Below are positions 44,314 through 56,621 of a stretch of DNA of 64,000 nt, piece after piece; positions within the stretch are counted from its first letter, which is position 1, and each line of letters opens with the position of its first letter. The stretch is from NCBI GenBank assembly GCA_021030915.1, contig JAGEMR010000041.1, positions 1-64,000 of the forward strand. Direction: 5' to 3'. The translations under genes were made by a program, and so were the position numbers. The DNA comes from Astrothelium macrocarpum. Lineage: Eukaryota; Ascomycota; Dothideomycetes; Trypetheliales; Trypetheliaceae. The notes under the pieces are model-generated. The model searched no databases. It saw only the letters and a program-made list of their open reading frames with translations, and was not told where the DNA came from.

Positions 44314-45896
44314 CTATTCTCCCCTATTAATCTGCACCCTCTTATCCTCGCCCGCACTCACAATCCCCACATCCCGATCCCAACACACTCCAAACACCTT
44401 CGCCCGCTCGGCCGCCGGCTTCGTCCACCCCTTCTCCCCCTCCCTCTCCAACACAAACACACTCTCTCCCACCGCCCCACCCTCGCCAACCCCCATCGCC
44501 GTCCGTACACTCCGCACATCCCACACACGACACGTCCCATCAAACCCCCCACTCACCAGCCCCCACGGAAACGCCACGCTCCCCTCCGGCGCCGCCGCCA
44601 CACACCCCACCGCCCCAGCATGCCCCCGCAGCGTCATCGCCACCAGATTCCCGCCACCGCTACCGCCGCCGCGGGGATCCACGACGCTGATGGTCCGCGC
44701 GGTGCTCCCCGCCGCGAGCAGCGACACGCCGGCCAGCGCGCACAGGCTGAGCAGCGGCGCGGCGAGCGGCGCGCTGGACACGCAGCGCGCGGTTGCGAGG
44801 TCCCAGGTGCACAGGGTGTGGTCGGTCGAGGTGGAGTGCGCGAGGGCCGGGTCGGCGGGGGAGAAGATGGCGGCGGTGGTCGGAGCGGTGTGCGCGGTGA
44901 GGAGGGCGAGAGGGCCGCGTTGGGCTACCGGGGTGGCGGTGGTGGTGGTGGAAGAGGTGGTTTTGCGACGTTTGTTGGTGGCCGATGGGGATGCTGAGGG
45001 GAGGAGCGAGGACGGTGCCGGGGGAGCGGTGGATTTGACGGTGCTCCAGAGGCCGATGGTGGTGTCTTGGGAGGCGGACAGGATGTGTTGGGTTGGTGCG
45101 TGGAGGGCGAGGGCGTCGACGGAGGCGCGGTGGCCGTAGAGTTCGAGGGATGGGGTGATTGTGGCGGGAGTGGAGAGGTCGGCGGGGTCTTCGTGGTATT
45201 TCCAGATGCGGATGGTTCGGTCGAGGGAGGATGAGACGAGGCGGTTGGGAGAGAGGAATTTTGCGGCTTTAATGTGGTGGGTGTGACCGCCTGATGTGGA
45301 CGAGGGAGAGGTCGCGATGACTTCGTTAGACATGTTCCAAATGCGAAGGAGGTTGTCGTAGCTGCCGGAGAGTATTCTCTCATGGCCAGTGTGGATTGTG
45401 TCGCCACCAGTCCATTTTGAAGCCGAGGAAGTCGCAGAGAGAATATCGACAGAGCTTACCCAGTCATCATGCTCAAAGGTTGTAGTATGTGTGGGTGGGA
45501 TAATGGCGCGAACATATTCGATTGTGAGCTGCTCTTCGGCAGATTTGCCATTCGCAGTGAGGAACTCGTCCAATGAAGTCCTCAAGAATTGGCCATCGAT
45601 CAAGAATTCGAATGGGATTGGTTTTTCGGACTCAAGAAGACTATTGACAAGTGTGGACAAAGCATATCGTCGAAAAGCTTCATACGATTAGTTTAGAGTT
45701 TTCGACATAAAACAAGAGTATCTAGTAAATATAATTAATGGCAAACTGAACTATTGAATCACCTACAAGTGGATACCCGAATAATTCCTGGGTCTTGTGC
45801 AAGCTGGATATCTTTATGCCTAGTTCTGAGCTGGACTGGCACCTGCGTTGATGGCTGAACAGCAGTCTCAGCTGCAGTCGCTGTCCGAGTTGCCAT
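44314..45896 (-). CDS. YTM1: Ribosome biogenesis protein Ytm1 (WDR12)
   Basis: WD40 member of the PeBoW (Nop7-Erb1-Ytm1) complex, needed for 60S maturation in the nucleolus. It is removed by the AAA protein Rea1 through its N-terminal NLE domain. Exons 45896-45767 and 45677-44314 give 497 residues; the 89-nt intron has donor GTAGGT, and the join gives VSTSFRRYALSTLV. The NLE domain spans about residues 20-100 (VPVQLRTRHKDIQL, FEFLIDGQFLRTSLDEFL). Seven blades follow, with repeats such as ILSGSYDNLLRIWN, LVSSSLDRTIRIWK, ILSASQDTTIGLWS, WGLVSGGFDGTCRVWD and IVSAGEDKRVQIN. A low-complexity KRRKTTSSTTTT loop could be a nuclear signal. The coding strand is C-rich upstream and G-rich over the last third, which creates long spurious frames on the other strand. 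Confidence 0.95.
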
Positions 45897-47619
45897 TTCT
45901 GTAAATCTTAGGCTATTCTATCTTTTGTATCATGCTTCGCAAGTGACGCGAGATACGGGAAAAAAAAAGTCTTAGTGGCGAATTGAGCCGCTTGCACCAA
46001 GCGTCATGTTATGTCTGCAGGGCTGCCGGGTCCCCACTTCTGCAGAAAGTAAGGTTGAAGGCTGTGCATGTTTTGAACCTTCCTGCAATGCAGCCAGCAT
46101 TCGACAATATGCTGATGTAGACGAGGTCTCGCATTTGCCATTGTTGTGAGTACCTATTTGCTCAAACCTAATTTCGCTTTGTTGATATCATAAAAGCGGG
46201 ACCAATTTTACGATTATATTATCAGGATCAAAGCCTCATTCAAGAGCACATGCCATCCTGGCTATTTGACTCTAGATCTCGGACAAACCTTTTTCATTTG
46301 GCATATTCCGACATTTAGACGACGTCTTCGGCGAGAAAATCCAACTGTGTGTATTTCGGCCGAAGAGGAACAAGTGAGGCAATCTCCACAGTTTTCTACT
46401 CGCCATTTCGACCTAGTAGTGAGACGGGACGGCTGATCACGATCCGTTGAATCCTAACGAATGCCTAATGGACGGCGCTAGAACTGTTCTAAAACACCAT
46501 CCGGGACGTAACGTTCAATGCGACCAGCTTGCCTATTGAGAAACGTTGTTGAGATCCATCCCTTGCTTCCCATCACCATCTCGTCAGAGATTTATTGTGC
46601 CATCTGTGTAACAGTTCCCAAGAGATCTTCTCAACCGCTTTACGACACCGTGTAGCTTGACAAATGCTTGCATTCATCCAAGCCCGAGATTGTCATCGCC
46701 ATGCAATGCATGGCAAATCGTACCCTCTGACCCATCATGTGATAGAAGCATTCAGTAATGATCCACGTCCGTCCCCACCCTCGAAGATGGGATTTTGTCC
46801 AGATGCAAAGGAGAGGGAATGCGGCCAAGACCCCAAAGCAGTCAGGCCCCCGCCATGAAGGATGGGCTTTGTAACGCCACCCGTAACCCATGAGCGATCG
46901 GCACGTCATGGAGGATGTTTCATTGGTCTCTGCTCGGACTCGTCAGCCGGCGCGAGTCGAGCATCCGTGGCAGCGTCTGCTTCAGTGCCGTCCTATTGCA
47001 TCTCCACATCAGTTTCATCTTCCCTCGCGGAAAGGAAGTCGTAGCCAGTGAAAAGCGTTCATCATGCTTGTTTCACCGCGCCCTCGCCGCCGAAACGGCC
47101 GAGCTAATGGGTACCCTCTCTCGCCTTGCCACCTCCGCCATGCTGGTGGGACATTCAAGGCCGCAGGCTTTTGCTACTGTTAGTCCTGCTTTCTCTTCAT
47201 CCGGAGAGCTTCCGGTGCTCCCCCCTTCCGTGCTCCCTAATCAGGACTCTTTCCAAGACCCTCTAGTGATTCTCTTCCATTTTGCGGTGTCCGATGTGTT
47301 CTGTGGACGTTGCCATTCATCGTTGTGTGATATCTACACTTTTATTGCAGCACTCAACTGACGTCTAATTCACTTCTGTGTTCCTACTTACGCCTTCTTT
47401 CTTTATTCGGACTGGCATGCCGGTTCCTGTACTGATCGTTTGATCTCACTCGGACAAACAACGTAATTTGTCCTTCGTTGCACTTTACTTTGACAACGGA
47501 TAGATTGTCTTACTTCCACTTTACCATTTGTCTGGTCAAGTATTGCCAATCAGCGATTGGGCAAGCTGACCATAATTGTCTATTCACTTTTTACCTAAAC
47601 ATATACACAAACGTTACGC
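45897..47619. other. Intergenic, divergent promoters
   Basis: 1.7 kb between the divergent YTM1 and fucosyltransferase-like genes. Frames at 46640-46909 and 46915-47361 lack recognisable features and a convincing start context. This may include a long 5' leader of the membrane protein gene. Confidence 0.45.
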
Positions 47620-49527
47620 ATGAAGCGGTCAACTAAGCTTAATTCTCCCACCATCGCAGAGATGCGTGATCGACGCAGCACAAATGTATCAATTTCCTCG
47701 AGTGCATCTTCAACTTCCAATGGTCTTCTTTCGCCACGGAAAGGTTTAACAGATCAATTATTACCTTCCCCACCATCATCACCCGGCCTTCCTGCTCTGC
47801 TACCGAGACATGGCAAAAAGAATTCGTCAAAATGGATGAAAGTGGCGTTGCGACTTTTGGCCGGCTTTGTGGCTGCTACTCTTATAATCATCTTGTGGTC
47901 AGGATTCTGGATCCTCTATCCACAGGCCCAGTCTGTCTACCATGCATCTCCAACTGAGACAGACACCTCTTATGAGCTTGTCGGCGACCAGCGGCTCCCC
48001 TCAGATCCGTCGCCTGTCCTTGTCACAGACAAATCCAAGAAGGATCGATGGACTGTTTCTATACCCCAAAACCATGCTTTTCCTCTGCGACCTGCACAAT
48101 ATCAGGAAATCTGCCAGCTCTCCACCAAGATCACAAACTACTTTGTCGACATGAGCAGGGGTACTGATCCGCTGCGGCGACTGGCTCGTCGTGACTATTC
48201 CTATTACTCAATTGACAGTAATTTTTTGGATGTCCAAGAAGCAGAGCAACAGGGTCTGCTCCCCCAGCCAGACAGGGATGGATCCGAATCGCACTCAACT
48301 TTTCATGATCAAAGTGGAGACAAAGTATGTGACAGGAGTCTGACATTTGTGATGGAGACATCGGAAGCTGGATTTGGAAATACGTTAATGAGGATGTGGA
48401 TGGCATATGGGCTGGCACAGGAGGAGGGTAGGGCTTTCTTCATTGACGACTCGAGATGGCCCTATGGTAAATACAATACCTTTTTCGAGCCCCCACCAAC
48501 GGCCAATTGCACACCTCCGCCGAAACACCATATTCTACCTTGCCCACACCATGCGCGTCATTTGCTCGTCTCAGATGCAACCAGTCAATGGACATTTGGC
48601 AAAGCATTCGAAGCCAATTTCGTTGATTCAAAAAAGACTGGAATGCCCCGTCAAGAACGCATTTTTAAGCTTGCACGTACCGGATACGAGAAGCTCTTCT
48701 CCCTCACCGGTGACGATGCCGTCTACGTCAACTCACGTCTTGCGTCCCTCAACGACACCGTCCGCAGTAAGTCTGGTATGTTCGTCGGCTTGCACGTCCG
48801 CCGCGGCGACAAGCATCCCGCCGAACTCCAGTACTCGCGCGACTATCTCCCACTTAACCGCTACTACGATGAGGCCCGCGGTCTTGTCCTCCGCGAATTT
48901 AGTGGTGATGTTGACGTGAAGAATGGCGTCGATACGGAGAACTGGGCAGCCGAAATTGCATCCAAAGTGATCGTCGCCAGCGACGACCCAGAAGTCTATC
49001 GCTCTCAGGAGCTCAGCCGGACGGATCGCGCCCAAGACCGCATCCAGCTCGCCAGCAAGGCGGTCCTGGATGAGTCGTCACCAACGTCAAGTCCTGATGA
49101 CGTAGTTTCTTCTGCTTACCACACGTATATCCCCGAGAACAGCGGCTGGGAAGGCGGCTTCTTTGCTCCCCTCTTCTGGTCCCTTGGCCGCGCACCTCTA
49201 CGTTCTGATCGCCCTGTTCGCGAGCCCGAGCAACTTCAGAAGCGCGCAATGATGCTTGAGTTTGAGCGTCGTGATGCGCCGCTGGGTGGTGGCCAGACGG
49301 CGGGCGAAGCAGTATCGGAGGGGTCAATGCAGCTGCGAGAACTGTTAGGACGGGCGTACATGCTCGACCTGGCGGTCTTGGGAGGAGGGGATGGAGTCGT
49401 CTGTGGTGCGAGCGCGATGGGGTGTAGATTGTTGGCTGTGATGATGGGATGGGAGAAGGCTATACATAAGGGAATGTGGTTGAATGTGGATAAGGGTGTA
49501 GATGGATGGAAAGCTTTCATGAGTTGA
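47620..49527 (+). CDS. Type II membrane protein, fucosyltransferase-like (GT-B fold)
   Basis: Single exon, 635 residues. A Ser/Pro-rich cytosolic N-terminus is followed by one membrane segment at about 76-100 (LRLLAGFVAATLIIILWSGFWILY), then a lumenal domain, the topology of Golgi glycosyltransferases. The lumenal part holds LTFVMETSEAGFGNTLMRMWMAYGLAQ, FFIDDSRWPYGKYNTFFEPP, the key GLHVRRGDK (residues 390-398) and VIVASDDPEVY. The HVRRGDK plus (V/A)(S/T)DDP pair is the signature of the alpha-1,6-fucosyltransferase (FUT8, GT23) and O-fucosyltransferase superfamily, where the Arg binds GDP-fucose. Filamentous fungi usually lack core fucosylation, so the substrate is uncertain. Sequons are present. 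Codons change from C-ending near 48700-48900 to G-ending after 49240. Confidence 0.82.
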   Translation: MKRSTKLNSPTIAEMRDRRSTNVSISSSASSTSNGLLSPRKGLTDQLLPSPPSSPGLPALLPRHGKKNSSKWMKVALRLLAGFVAATLIIILWSGFWILYPQAQSVYHASPTETDTSYELVGDQRLPSDPSPVLVTDKSKKDRWTVSIPQNHAFPLRPAQYQEICQLSTKITNYFVDMSRGTDPLRRLARRDYSYYSIDSNFLDVQEAEQQGLLPQPDRDGSESHSTFHDQSGDKVCDRSLTFVMETSEAGFGNTLMRMWMAYGLAQEEGRAFFIDDSRWPYGKYNTFFEPPPTANCTPPPKHHILPCPHHARHLLVSDATSQWTFGKAFEANFVDSKKTGMPRQERIFKLARTGYEKLFSLTGDDAVYVNSRLASLNDTVRSKSGMFVGLHVRRGDKHPAELQYSRDYLPLNRYYDEARGLVLREFSGDVDVKNGVDTENWAAEIASKVIVASDDPEVYRSQELSRTDRAQDRIQLASKAVLDESSPTSSPDDVVSSAYHTYIPENSGWEGGFFAPLFWSLGRAPLRSDRPVREPEQLQKRAMMLEFERRDAPLGGGQTAGEAVSEGSMQLRELLGRAYMLDLAVLGGGDGVVCGASAMGCRLLAVMMGWEKAIHKGMWLNVDKGVDGWKAFMS

Positions 49528-50274
49528 AAAGCAGTATCGATGAGAGTGATCTGACTACAGCAAAATCCCCGGAAAATACGCATCGACACGGCCGAAAGGG
49601 TCTACATAACGAAAGCATAGGTATCTGTCATGCTTGCAGATTACGGTGTTGGAGGATATTTCGGAACATTGGGCCGCTATACAAGGCCTAGGAAGCATTG
49701 TGGGCGCAGGCCTGACTTCTATGCAGCATACGCTCTGGTAACTGAGCAATCATGGACATACAAAGCCAAATAGAAATGGACAATTTCGTTTCACCTGTAC
49801 AAGGAATAAAGGTGGATCTGAGGAATCATCGAGGCGTGCATTAGCGTCGATAGAAGCGCAGTCTTGGCCCCGGTCGATTGTTAGCGAGACATCCATGACG
49901 ACAGAATCATCTACATCGAGTCCTCGCTCATGGAGGTATTTGCTTAGCGTCACCGTTGAACTTAGACTGCATGCCATGTGGGAGCTAGAGAATCCCTTCA
50001 CTCGTGCACTTCGTTCTCGTGCTACTTTACACACGGGAGATTCACAGTTTGTACAGATCAACTCGCGTAACGAGACTTGCCGTGAACAAAGAATCCATCC
50101 CATCATTCTTGGAATTCTTGTCGCCATTCCTCCACACTTTTACATCTCCAGTCATCACTTCCTTTGCTCTGTTCCTGTCAATCTCTATCTCAAACTCGAT
50201 CTAATTAAATTCCTACTTATAAACCTCACCTCAGCTAGCAACCCCAAAACCTGAGTCGTCTATATCAAACCACA
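49528..50274. other. Intergenic between two + strand genes
   Basis: 747 bases. The last 150 bases before 50275 are pyrimidine-rich on the + strand, fitting a promoter and leader. A 125-codon minus-strand frame at 49750-50127 has Cys residues but no signal peptide or known motif and is not called. Confidence 0.45.
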
Positions 50275-50855
50275 ATGTCAGGTTTCTTCCGTCCCCGCAA
50301 CCTCGCCGTTGCCGGCGGCGCTATTTCCATCCTCTTCATCGTTCCCACCCTTTCCGGAGACTCTCTCAATCCTTTTCACACTCGGGAGACGCGGAACATT
50401 ACGGATCGCTTCAATAGTGGCGGCGGGGCAGAGACGCATACACCTGCCGTTGGAACAGCGCGAGGTACGTCTTTCTCGAGGAACTTTGGGGAGGAATGAT
50501 GGAAATAATAAAGGGAGGCTGAAGAGTGGCAGTGGGGTGGTTTGGGATACATATGAAGCACACAGGCTGACGAGGCTACGTGAAGGAAAAAAAGATGATA
50601 TCCAGAGTCCGCAGACGACGAGGAACGGTAAGTAGCATATTGTATGCCACCCCTTTCTTACTTTTAGTTGTGTAACGCCGGCTCTTTCTCTTATGGTACT
50701 CAGCAACATTAATGCCCTCACTAAGTAAAGTTCATGTTTTAGGTCCCGATAGTCCCAAATTTCGCGATGGACACGAAGATCAGCGCGTGCACAAGGAGAA
50801 TGCACTGGGCAAGGCATGGAATCAGGCGCACTATGGTAACGAGAAGGGCAAGTGA
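50275..50855 (+). CDS. Small membrane-anchored protein of 138 residues
   Basis: Three exons (50275-50464, 50514-50627, 50743-50855) join in phase across introns of 49 and 115 nt; both joins restore a Gly codon. The N-terminus has a single hydrophobic segment (LAVAGGAISILFIVPTLSG, about 10-28). A polar remainder follows, with FNSGGGAETHTPAVGTARG, WDTYEAHRLTRLREGKKDD, FRDGHEDQRVHKENALGKAWNQ and the end HYGNEKGK. The lack of a second membrane segment and the basic, helical C-terminus suggest a small anchored protein, possibly mitochondrial or ER. I recognise no named family. The first intron acceptor is weak (AATAAAG), chosen because the next AG gives an immediate stop. The start has a good context (CACAATGTC). 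Confidence 0.7.
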
Positions 50856-51502
50856 AAGGAAAATTCTGATGGGATCTAAGACCTATTCTCTATATGCATG
50901 CTCAGGCGTTGGGAAATTATCAACTCTTTGATCGTCCTGTATCAGTAGGAAAAAAAGGGGGGGACATCAAGTGATTGGTTTTTAAGGACCACTTGCTAAA
51001 CATACTTTGTGCGAATTAGAAAGAACCAGCATCACCCTACAGATAAAATGCTGTACTGTCACATAATGTGAATATGGATTCACACACGTGTCGAATGAAA
51101 CATTCTCAACGTTCTTCTCTAAATCTACCTGCGCGATAAAACCGCGATCCAGCGTATAATCTCAAAGATCCGCCCAGCGCTTGAGAAAAAAAGCGAGAGA
51201 CACGAAAGCAAAGTGAAAAGAAGCATCACTCATCGATGATAGCCCCCTGGTCTCCACGAAAGCTTCCAAACCCCTCCCTTTCTTGCTTTCAAAAAAAATG
51301 AAAGGCTTTGGGTTGAAGGTGATGGTGCAAACAGAACAGGGAAATAAACGGGTGGGAAGTCCCCGACAACGCCACGCTTCTCGCTTATAAAGGAAGAAAA
51401 AAAAGGAGAAGCAGCAGTAATCCGCATAGAGAGTATATATACAAGTTTCACCGCGCCGCATCACATCGTATCGTCTCAAACCCCTCCTCTTCCGCTTGAG
51501 CC
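50856..51502. other. Intergenic, convergent 3' ends
   Basis: 647 bases between the convergent small membrane protein and EAF1/VID21 genes, presumably the two 3' untranslated regions. No gene recognised. Confidence 0.5.
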
Positions 51503-54500
51503 TCAGTCTCCCCCCGCCGTTCCCGGCCGTGCCATCGGCGTCCCACTCCGACTCCCCCCCGCACTCGGCGGCCGCATCAGGCCTCCTCCGCCACCCGCCG
51601 TCACGGGCAGAGGACTGCCCAGCGGCCCGAGCATTTGCGTTGGCGCACCACTGATGTTGATGTTGGGGACGCTCAAGCCGGTGTTCGCAGGACTGGCAGA
51701 CTGCATGCCGCGACTTTGCTGCTGTTGCTGCTGCTGGAGAAGCATGGAGCGTTGCTGCGACGGAAGTTGCTGGGAGAGCTGCTGCTGGTAGGCGCTGAGA
51801 TTGGTGTTTGGGGTAGTAGTGGAGGCAGGTTGGAGGAGTGGAGAGGGATGATGTGGTATCGGTGGGCTGTGGGCGTGGGTGTGTGTGGCCGGAGAGCTCC
51901 AGTTGAGGCCGTTGGTGGTGTTTTGGGTGTGGGTGTGAGGGTTGGCGAGTTGAGGTGTAGGTTGATTCGGTGGAGAGAGATGCTGCTGCTGCTGCTGTTG
52001 CGCTGCGGCTTGATTTTGAGAGGATTGGAGGGCTTGTTGGGCTTGTTGATGAGCGAAAGGAGCGCCGGACGCACCGACGGCAGCGTTAAGAGCGTTTTGC
52101 CGTTGTTGATGGTACTGTTTTTGCGAGGCCATTTTTTCTTTTAATTGCTCCATTGCGAGACGTGAGACATCTTGATCTGACATGTTTGGATTTTGAGCTT
52201 TGAGACGTTGAGTAAGTTCATTAATTGCGGGTATGTGACCAGATGATAATGTTTGTGGTTGTTGAGGCGATGGATTCATGGACCGGTTGCGTTGTGGAGA
52301 ACCTGTATTGTCTGCTGGGTTGAGATTGCCATTCACCGGAGAGCCGTTGACATGAAGATTTTGGCTAGCATTCTGCATTGCCGCGGCGAGCATCTGTTGA
52401 TTTTGCAAGCCGCTGTTAGCAGGCATCATATGAGCAGCGGCTAGCTGTGTGGGATTATTCTGCTGGATTTGATATTGGGAAGAGTTGGCATTTTGATAAG
52501 CATTTGGCTGAGCTTGACGGGCAAGCATTGCTCGCATGTTTTCTGGAGACGGATGCGATGACATTCGCTGATGACTTTGCATGTGCATTTGCATTGGTGC
52601 TTGCGGCATACCTTGTATTCCCATATTGGGAACACCAAGATTGCCGTTTGGCATATTGTTTTGCAAACCCTGCTGGATCATCTGTTGGCGTTGCATGTTC
52701 ATCGCTTGCTGTGCATGTGGGTTCAAGGGAGGCGCAAGGTTTGTCCCAGAGGCAGTTGGATTGGTACCATTACGCTGTTGCGGTCCAACACCATTAGGTA
52801 CATTTTGTTGAGCATTTCCTTGCTGTTGGGCGCGCACTTGTAGTGCAGCTTGCTGGAAGGGTGTCAGTAGATTACCAATGATATGAAATGTGACTAGACT
52901 ATCGAACCCTTTGGGTAGCAAGAACTTGCTGACGATACATTTCCTGCCGTTTCTGAAGCTTGACTTCTTGTTCATGCTTGAGGTTACTAAACTCTTGCGG
53001 TGTATGGACGCCAGCTTTTGGCGGTGGAGCCTCATGATGTTTTCGAAGTAGGGCAGCTTTTGCGGCTAGAACAGCAGTGTTAGTTCGGTTTGGAGAATAT
53101 TGTCACTATTGAAGAACCGATTACCTTCTTGTTGTTTGTGAGCTAAAGCCTCTCTCTTGCGAGCTAGCTTTCGCATGGCGTCCACAATACTCAGATATTT
53201 GCTACTTCGACGACGTTCAACACGGATAGGCACGGTGGTCCTACGGCGGAGAGGAGTCTGAATACCGGCAGCATTACCCTGCTGTACTAGTAGTTGTTGT
53301 TGCGCCTGTTGATGAGCCAAAGCTGTTCTTTGAGCTGCATCCAGTCTGGCTTGATACGTTTTAAAGTATTGCATCTTAGACATCTCGGCAGGCAAACCTT
53401 CCAATTGGACCCATCGTTCAAAACATTCCCATGGAGTCCGCCGTTCAGGGCTTGAGGTCAATGCGCTGGACATTGATAAAGCATCAGAAATCAAGGACCA
53501 GTTATAAGTAAAATCCTTGACCAGAGCTCGCAATTTTTGATCCTCATCCCATAGCCAATGCGAAGATGTTCGGGTCTCGTAAAAAGTCGTTGATGGCATA
53601 GGAAATTCGGAGGGTGGTCGGAAAGCCTGGCCGGCATGTAGACGATCACGAAGAATCTTGTTGTCAGGATAGAACAAGCCAACATCCATTTGTTCCGGCG
53701 GAAGATCAGGAGACGTTGCTCTACTCATGCTTGAAACATCCTCGAGGCCTTGAGGTTTTGCATCTTCAAAAACAGTGTCATCCTCAGACTCGTACTCATA
53801 TCTGCCGCGCCTCCTTGGCGGCGCTGTTGACATCGCAACAACTCTCCCGCGAACATATTTTGACACGGGCAGTATAGATAATGATAGGCTGTAGCCAGAG
53901 GCCTTTTGGGCGATCTCATTGAGTGATTTTTGAAATGTCGGCAGATCTGAGATTAACTTATTTCCAGACTCTGTGTCAGAGAGTGTGAAGACAGAGTCTT
54001 CCAAACCCAAGGAGAACACTGCAGCTGGTGCAACGGTTTCTTGAGTTAATGTGTCCTGCTCAACGTCCTCGACGTCACCCTCTTCAATGACACGAGCGCT
54101 TTGAAGCAAAGAGTCTTGGGTGCCAATTGGTTCATCATCGAGAGCTGTCCCTGAAAATGGGACGTGTACTGCTGGATCATGGTTTGGCAGCGAGGGCCTG
54201 ATTTTGACTTGTAAATCAAGGCGTTGGTTCTTGCTAGCTGCAACCCATTGGGCACACCAATGTGCCAGGTTCCTGGCCGTAGTGATCTTCCATTTTCGTT
54301 CCTCCTTGAAATCAGTACGCATCCATTTCATTTCTCGAAGTAGATGATCAAGATGGGTGGCGGATCGAGGAGGTTCAGTAGCTCGCTCTAGCTGTCGCAA
54401 AGACCACTTGTTCGCATTTTGCAAGTGGTACACCCGCCTCAAGATACGATTATCAAGGTTCTCGCGAAACTCTGCAGAGCGATTGGACGTGGTGAGGACT

Positions 54501-56621
54501 TTGTTGGCAGAGCTTAGAAGCTCTGATAAATGCTGCGCGCGAGGCGGAGAATACGCCTGTGATACGAACATTGTCTGAAAATAATCTTTACGGGCATCTT
54601 TGGAGACTCCAGCTAGCTGCGAGTATTCTCCGTGGATAGGAACAACACCCGAGCTGTCAGGCTTGGTAAAAACAACCGCTGATAGTTTTGACCGGTCTTT
54701 GCTTTTGCGGTCGCCAATTCGAACCTGATTATTGGATAGGGTTGCCAGAACGCCAGGGGTCAAAGGCGCAGTAGTCACTGGCGACGAAGTGAGAGGCTGG
54801 TCCGTAAAGCTGGGAACAATCGGCGTTTTTTCAGTCGATGGTGAAGTTGGCTTCGGAGTCTCGCCAAGAATTTCCGATACAGATTTATGTCTTATTGCGC
54901 CTGAAGACAGACGTGTAGTACTACGAGGCGCGCTTTGATATGGTGTTGGTGTTGGCCGCTTCTGTGGTGTAGCGCTGTTGCTTCCTGGAGCGGGAGAAGA
55001 CAAGACATCGGGCATTGACGTATCTGCCACAGTGGTATCGATCGCTGATGGCCGAGAAATTGATGCGGTTTTAGCTGCAGGTTTTTCACTCGATTCAAGA
55101 GCAGTTGGTGAGACATCCTGACTTGGTACTTCATTGCTCTTTGCGACAGTTTCTTGAGATTGCACTTCCTGACCAGATTCGTCCTGCATTAGTGGTGGCG
55201 CTTCGGTTCCTGTTACCCGGTCATCGGCATCGACATCTCTGTCTTCTTGATCTGCGGCGGTGATGTCCTTTACCAGGCTCGAGGCTTTTTCAGTTGATGT
55301 GAAATCGGTTTTATCTAAGTGAGTGCCTGAAACAGCTAAGTCTGCATCATCGCGAGTCTGCTGTACTGCTTGCTGCTCTTCAAGGCGGAGCTGAGCATCC
55401 GCAGTAGCTGTTGATTCGCTGCGAGCGTCTTGGCGTGCGATCTCCTGTTGCAATTTCTGTACGTGATCATGCTCCTCTTTTTCAGCTTGATCGTGCTTTG
55501 ATGGTCCCATGCTGGTCGGAGTACGTAGGGAGACAGCGTCTGCATGATTATCCTCTTCCGGGCTGGTATCAGGTGAATGCTGCTGCGGCATAGGCGTATT
55601 GACTGAGAAAGGACCTGCGGTAGATGAAGGCGATGAGGGCATATCCTCCATGGTAAAGCTCGCTGTCGTCGTGAGTAGTTTGGCATCTTCCTTCTTCTCC
55701 CGGGTACGCGCATTCTCCTGAGCCTGTTCTACTTCTCGCAGTCGCTGTTCCTGCTCTTCCCTAGGAGGAAGATGAATAGTTCTCGGTGCATTTTGAGCAT
55801 CATCCGAAGGTGGTTGAACACGGACTGTGTCAGGAAGGGCAGCAACATCCGTAGTAGTCGGAGGCAGAGCAGTTTGCGGATCGACTACGGTGCCTTCGCT
55901 GACTTGCGGTTCTACTTGGGATTCTACTGGCTTTTGCACGGTCGACGTACTTACTTCGAGAGGCTCTTGAGAAGATGCTTGATCTACGTCACGTTTCGGG
56001 TCAAGCTCATCGACTTCAGCACGATGCCTCGTTGCTGGCTTGGTTGGAAGGTCCTGGGTTAAAGGTGCGGGAACAGACTGCTGGAGGATGGCCGGGCGAG
56101 GTTGCGGAGAGCGGGCAGCAGGCGACTTCGGAAGTCTGGCACCGGCTCCCGGAGATTTGCGAAGTGAAGATTTGGTCCATCGTGGGTGAATTGGAAGAGT
56201 TGATTCTTGAAAGTAGCATCCTCTAAGACGGGAATAACACGTCAGAGCAAGCTGCAAAAAAAAGCAGATTTGATCGTCGGAAAATCAGTACTTACTTGGT
56301 AATATCGTTATCATTTAAGAAGCGAAGTTCTGCGGTAGTAGGGGGAGCCTGGAGAAGGGCGACATATTGCTCTAGGCCAAAGTCGGAGGTGACGGCGTAC
56401 AACTCCCGCAACTTACGCTTGCGCGAGTTCTCACAGGCTCTGCAGACATGACACTAGATCAGCACCACAACGCGCGAAACAAAACAATCGAAGCGATTTT
56501 TCTTTTTCGCATCGACTCGAAGAATGGATTGACACCAAATCCGACCGTAAAAAAGCGCGACTTACGTAAGTTCATTTTTCTTGGTCCGTAGCAGCCCGTC
56601 ACGGATGGCGTCGAGGGACAT
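51503..56621 (-). CDS. EAF1: NuA4 histone acetyltransferase scaffold Eaf1/Vid21
   Basis: Platform subunit of NuA4, joining the acetyltransferase core to nucleosomes and activators. Five exons (56621-56566, 56439-56296, 56222-53125, 53065-52908, 52852-51503) give about 1,601 residues. Exon 1 encodes MSLDAIRDGLLRTKKNEL and the second SRKRKLRELYAV, the usual N-terminus. A long disordered acidic/Gln part follows. The HSA domain is at about 690-740 (LREMKWMRTDFKEERKWKITTARNLAHWCAQWV) and the SANT/Myb domain at about 958-1025 (WDEDQKLRALVKDF, WSLISDALS, RTPWECFERWVQLEG). The C-terminus is Gln/Asn-rich with short polyQ runs near 51716-51742 and 51980-52003. The fourth intron uses a weak donor (GTTCGA at 52907); GTTCTT 18 nt upstream would drop six residues. 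It is divergent from MAK11. Confidence 0.94.
51716..52003 (-). repeat. CAG-type trinucleotide runs in EAF1
   Basis: Two clusters, about 51716-51742 and 51980-52003, of CAG/CAA codons on the coding strand that make short polyglutamine runs. Such tracts commonly vary in length between strains. The span given covers both clusters and the sequence between them. Confidence 0.7.

Noticed and set aside
44342..45407. Several long frames opposite or out of frame with YTM1 (up to 160 codons)
   Set aside because: They are by-products of the extreme C3/G3 bias of YTM1, have low-complexity Gly/Arg/Pro translations and no domain.
46915..47361. 148-codon + strand frame before the fucosyltransferase-like gene
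   Set aside because: No recognisable feature; more likely leader or promoter sequence.
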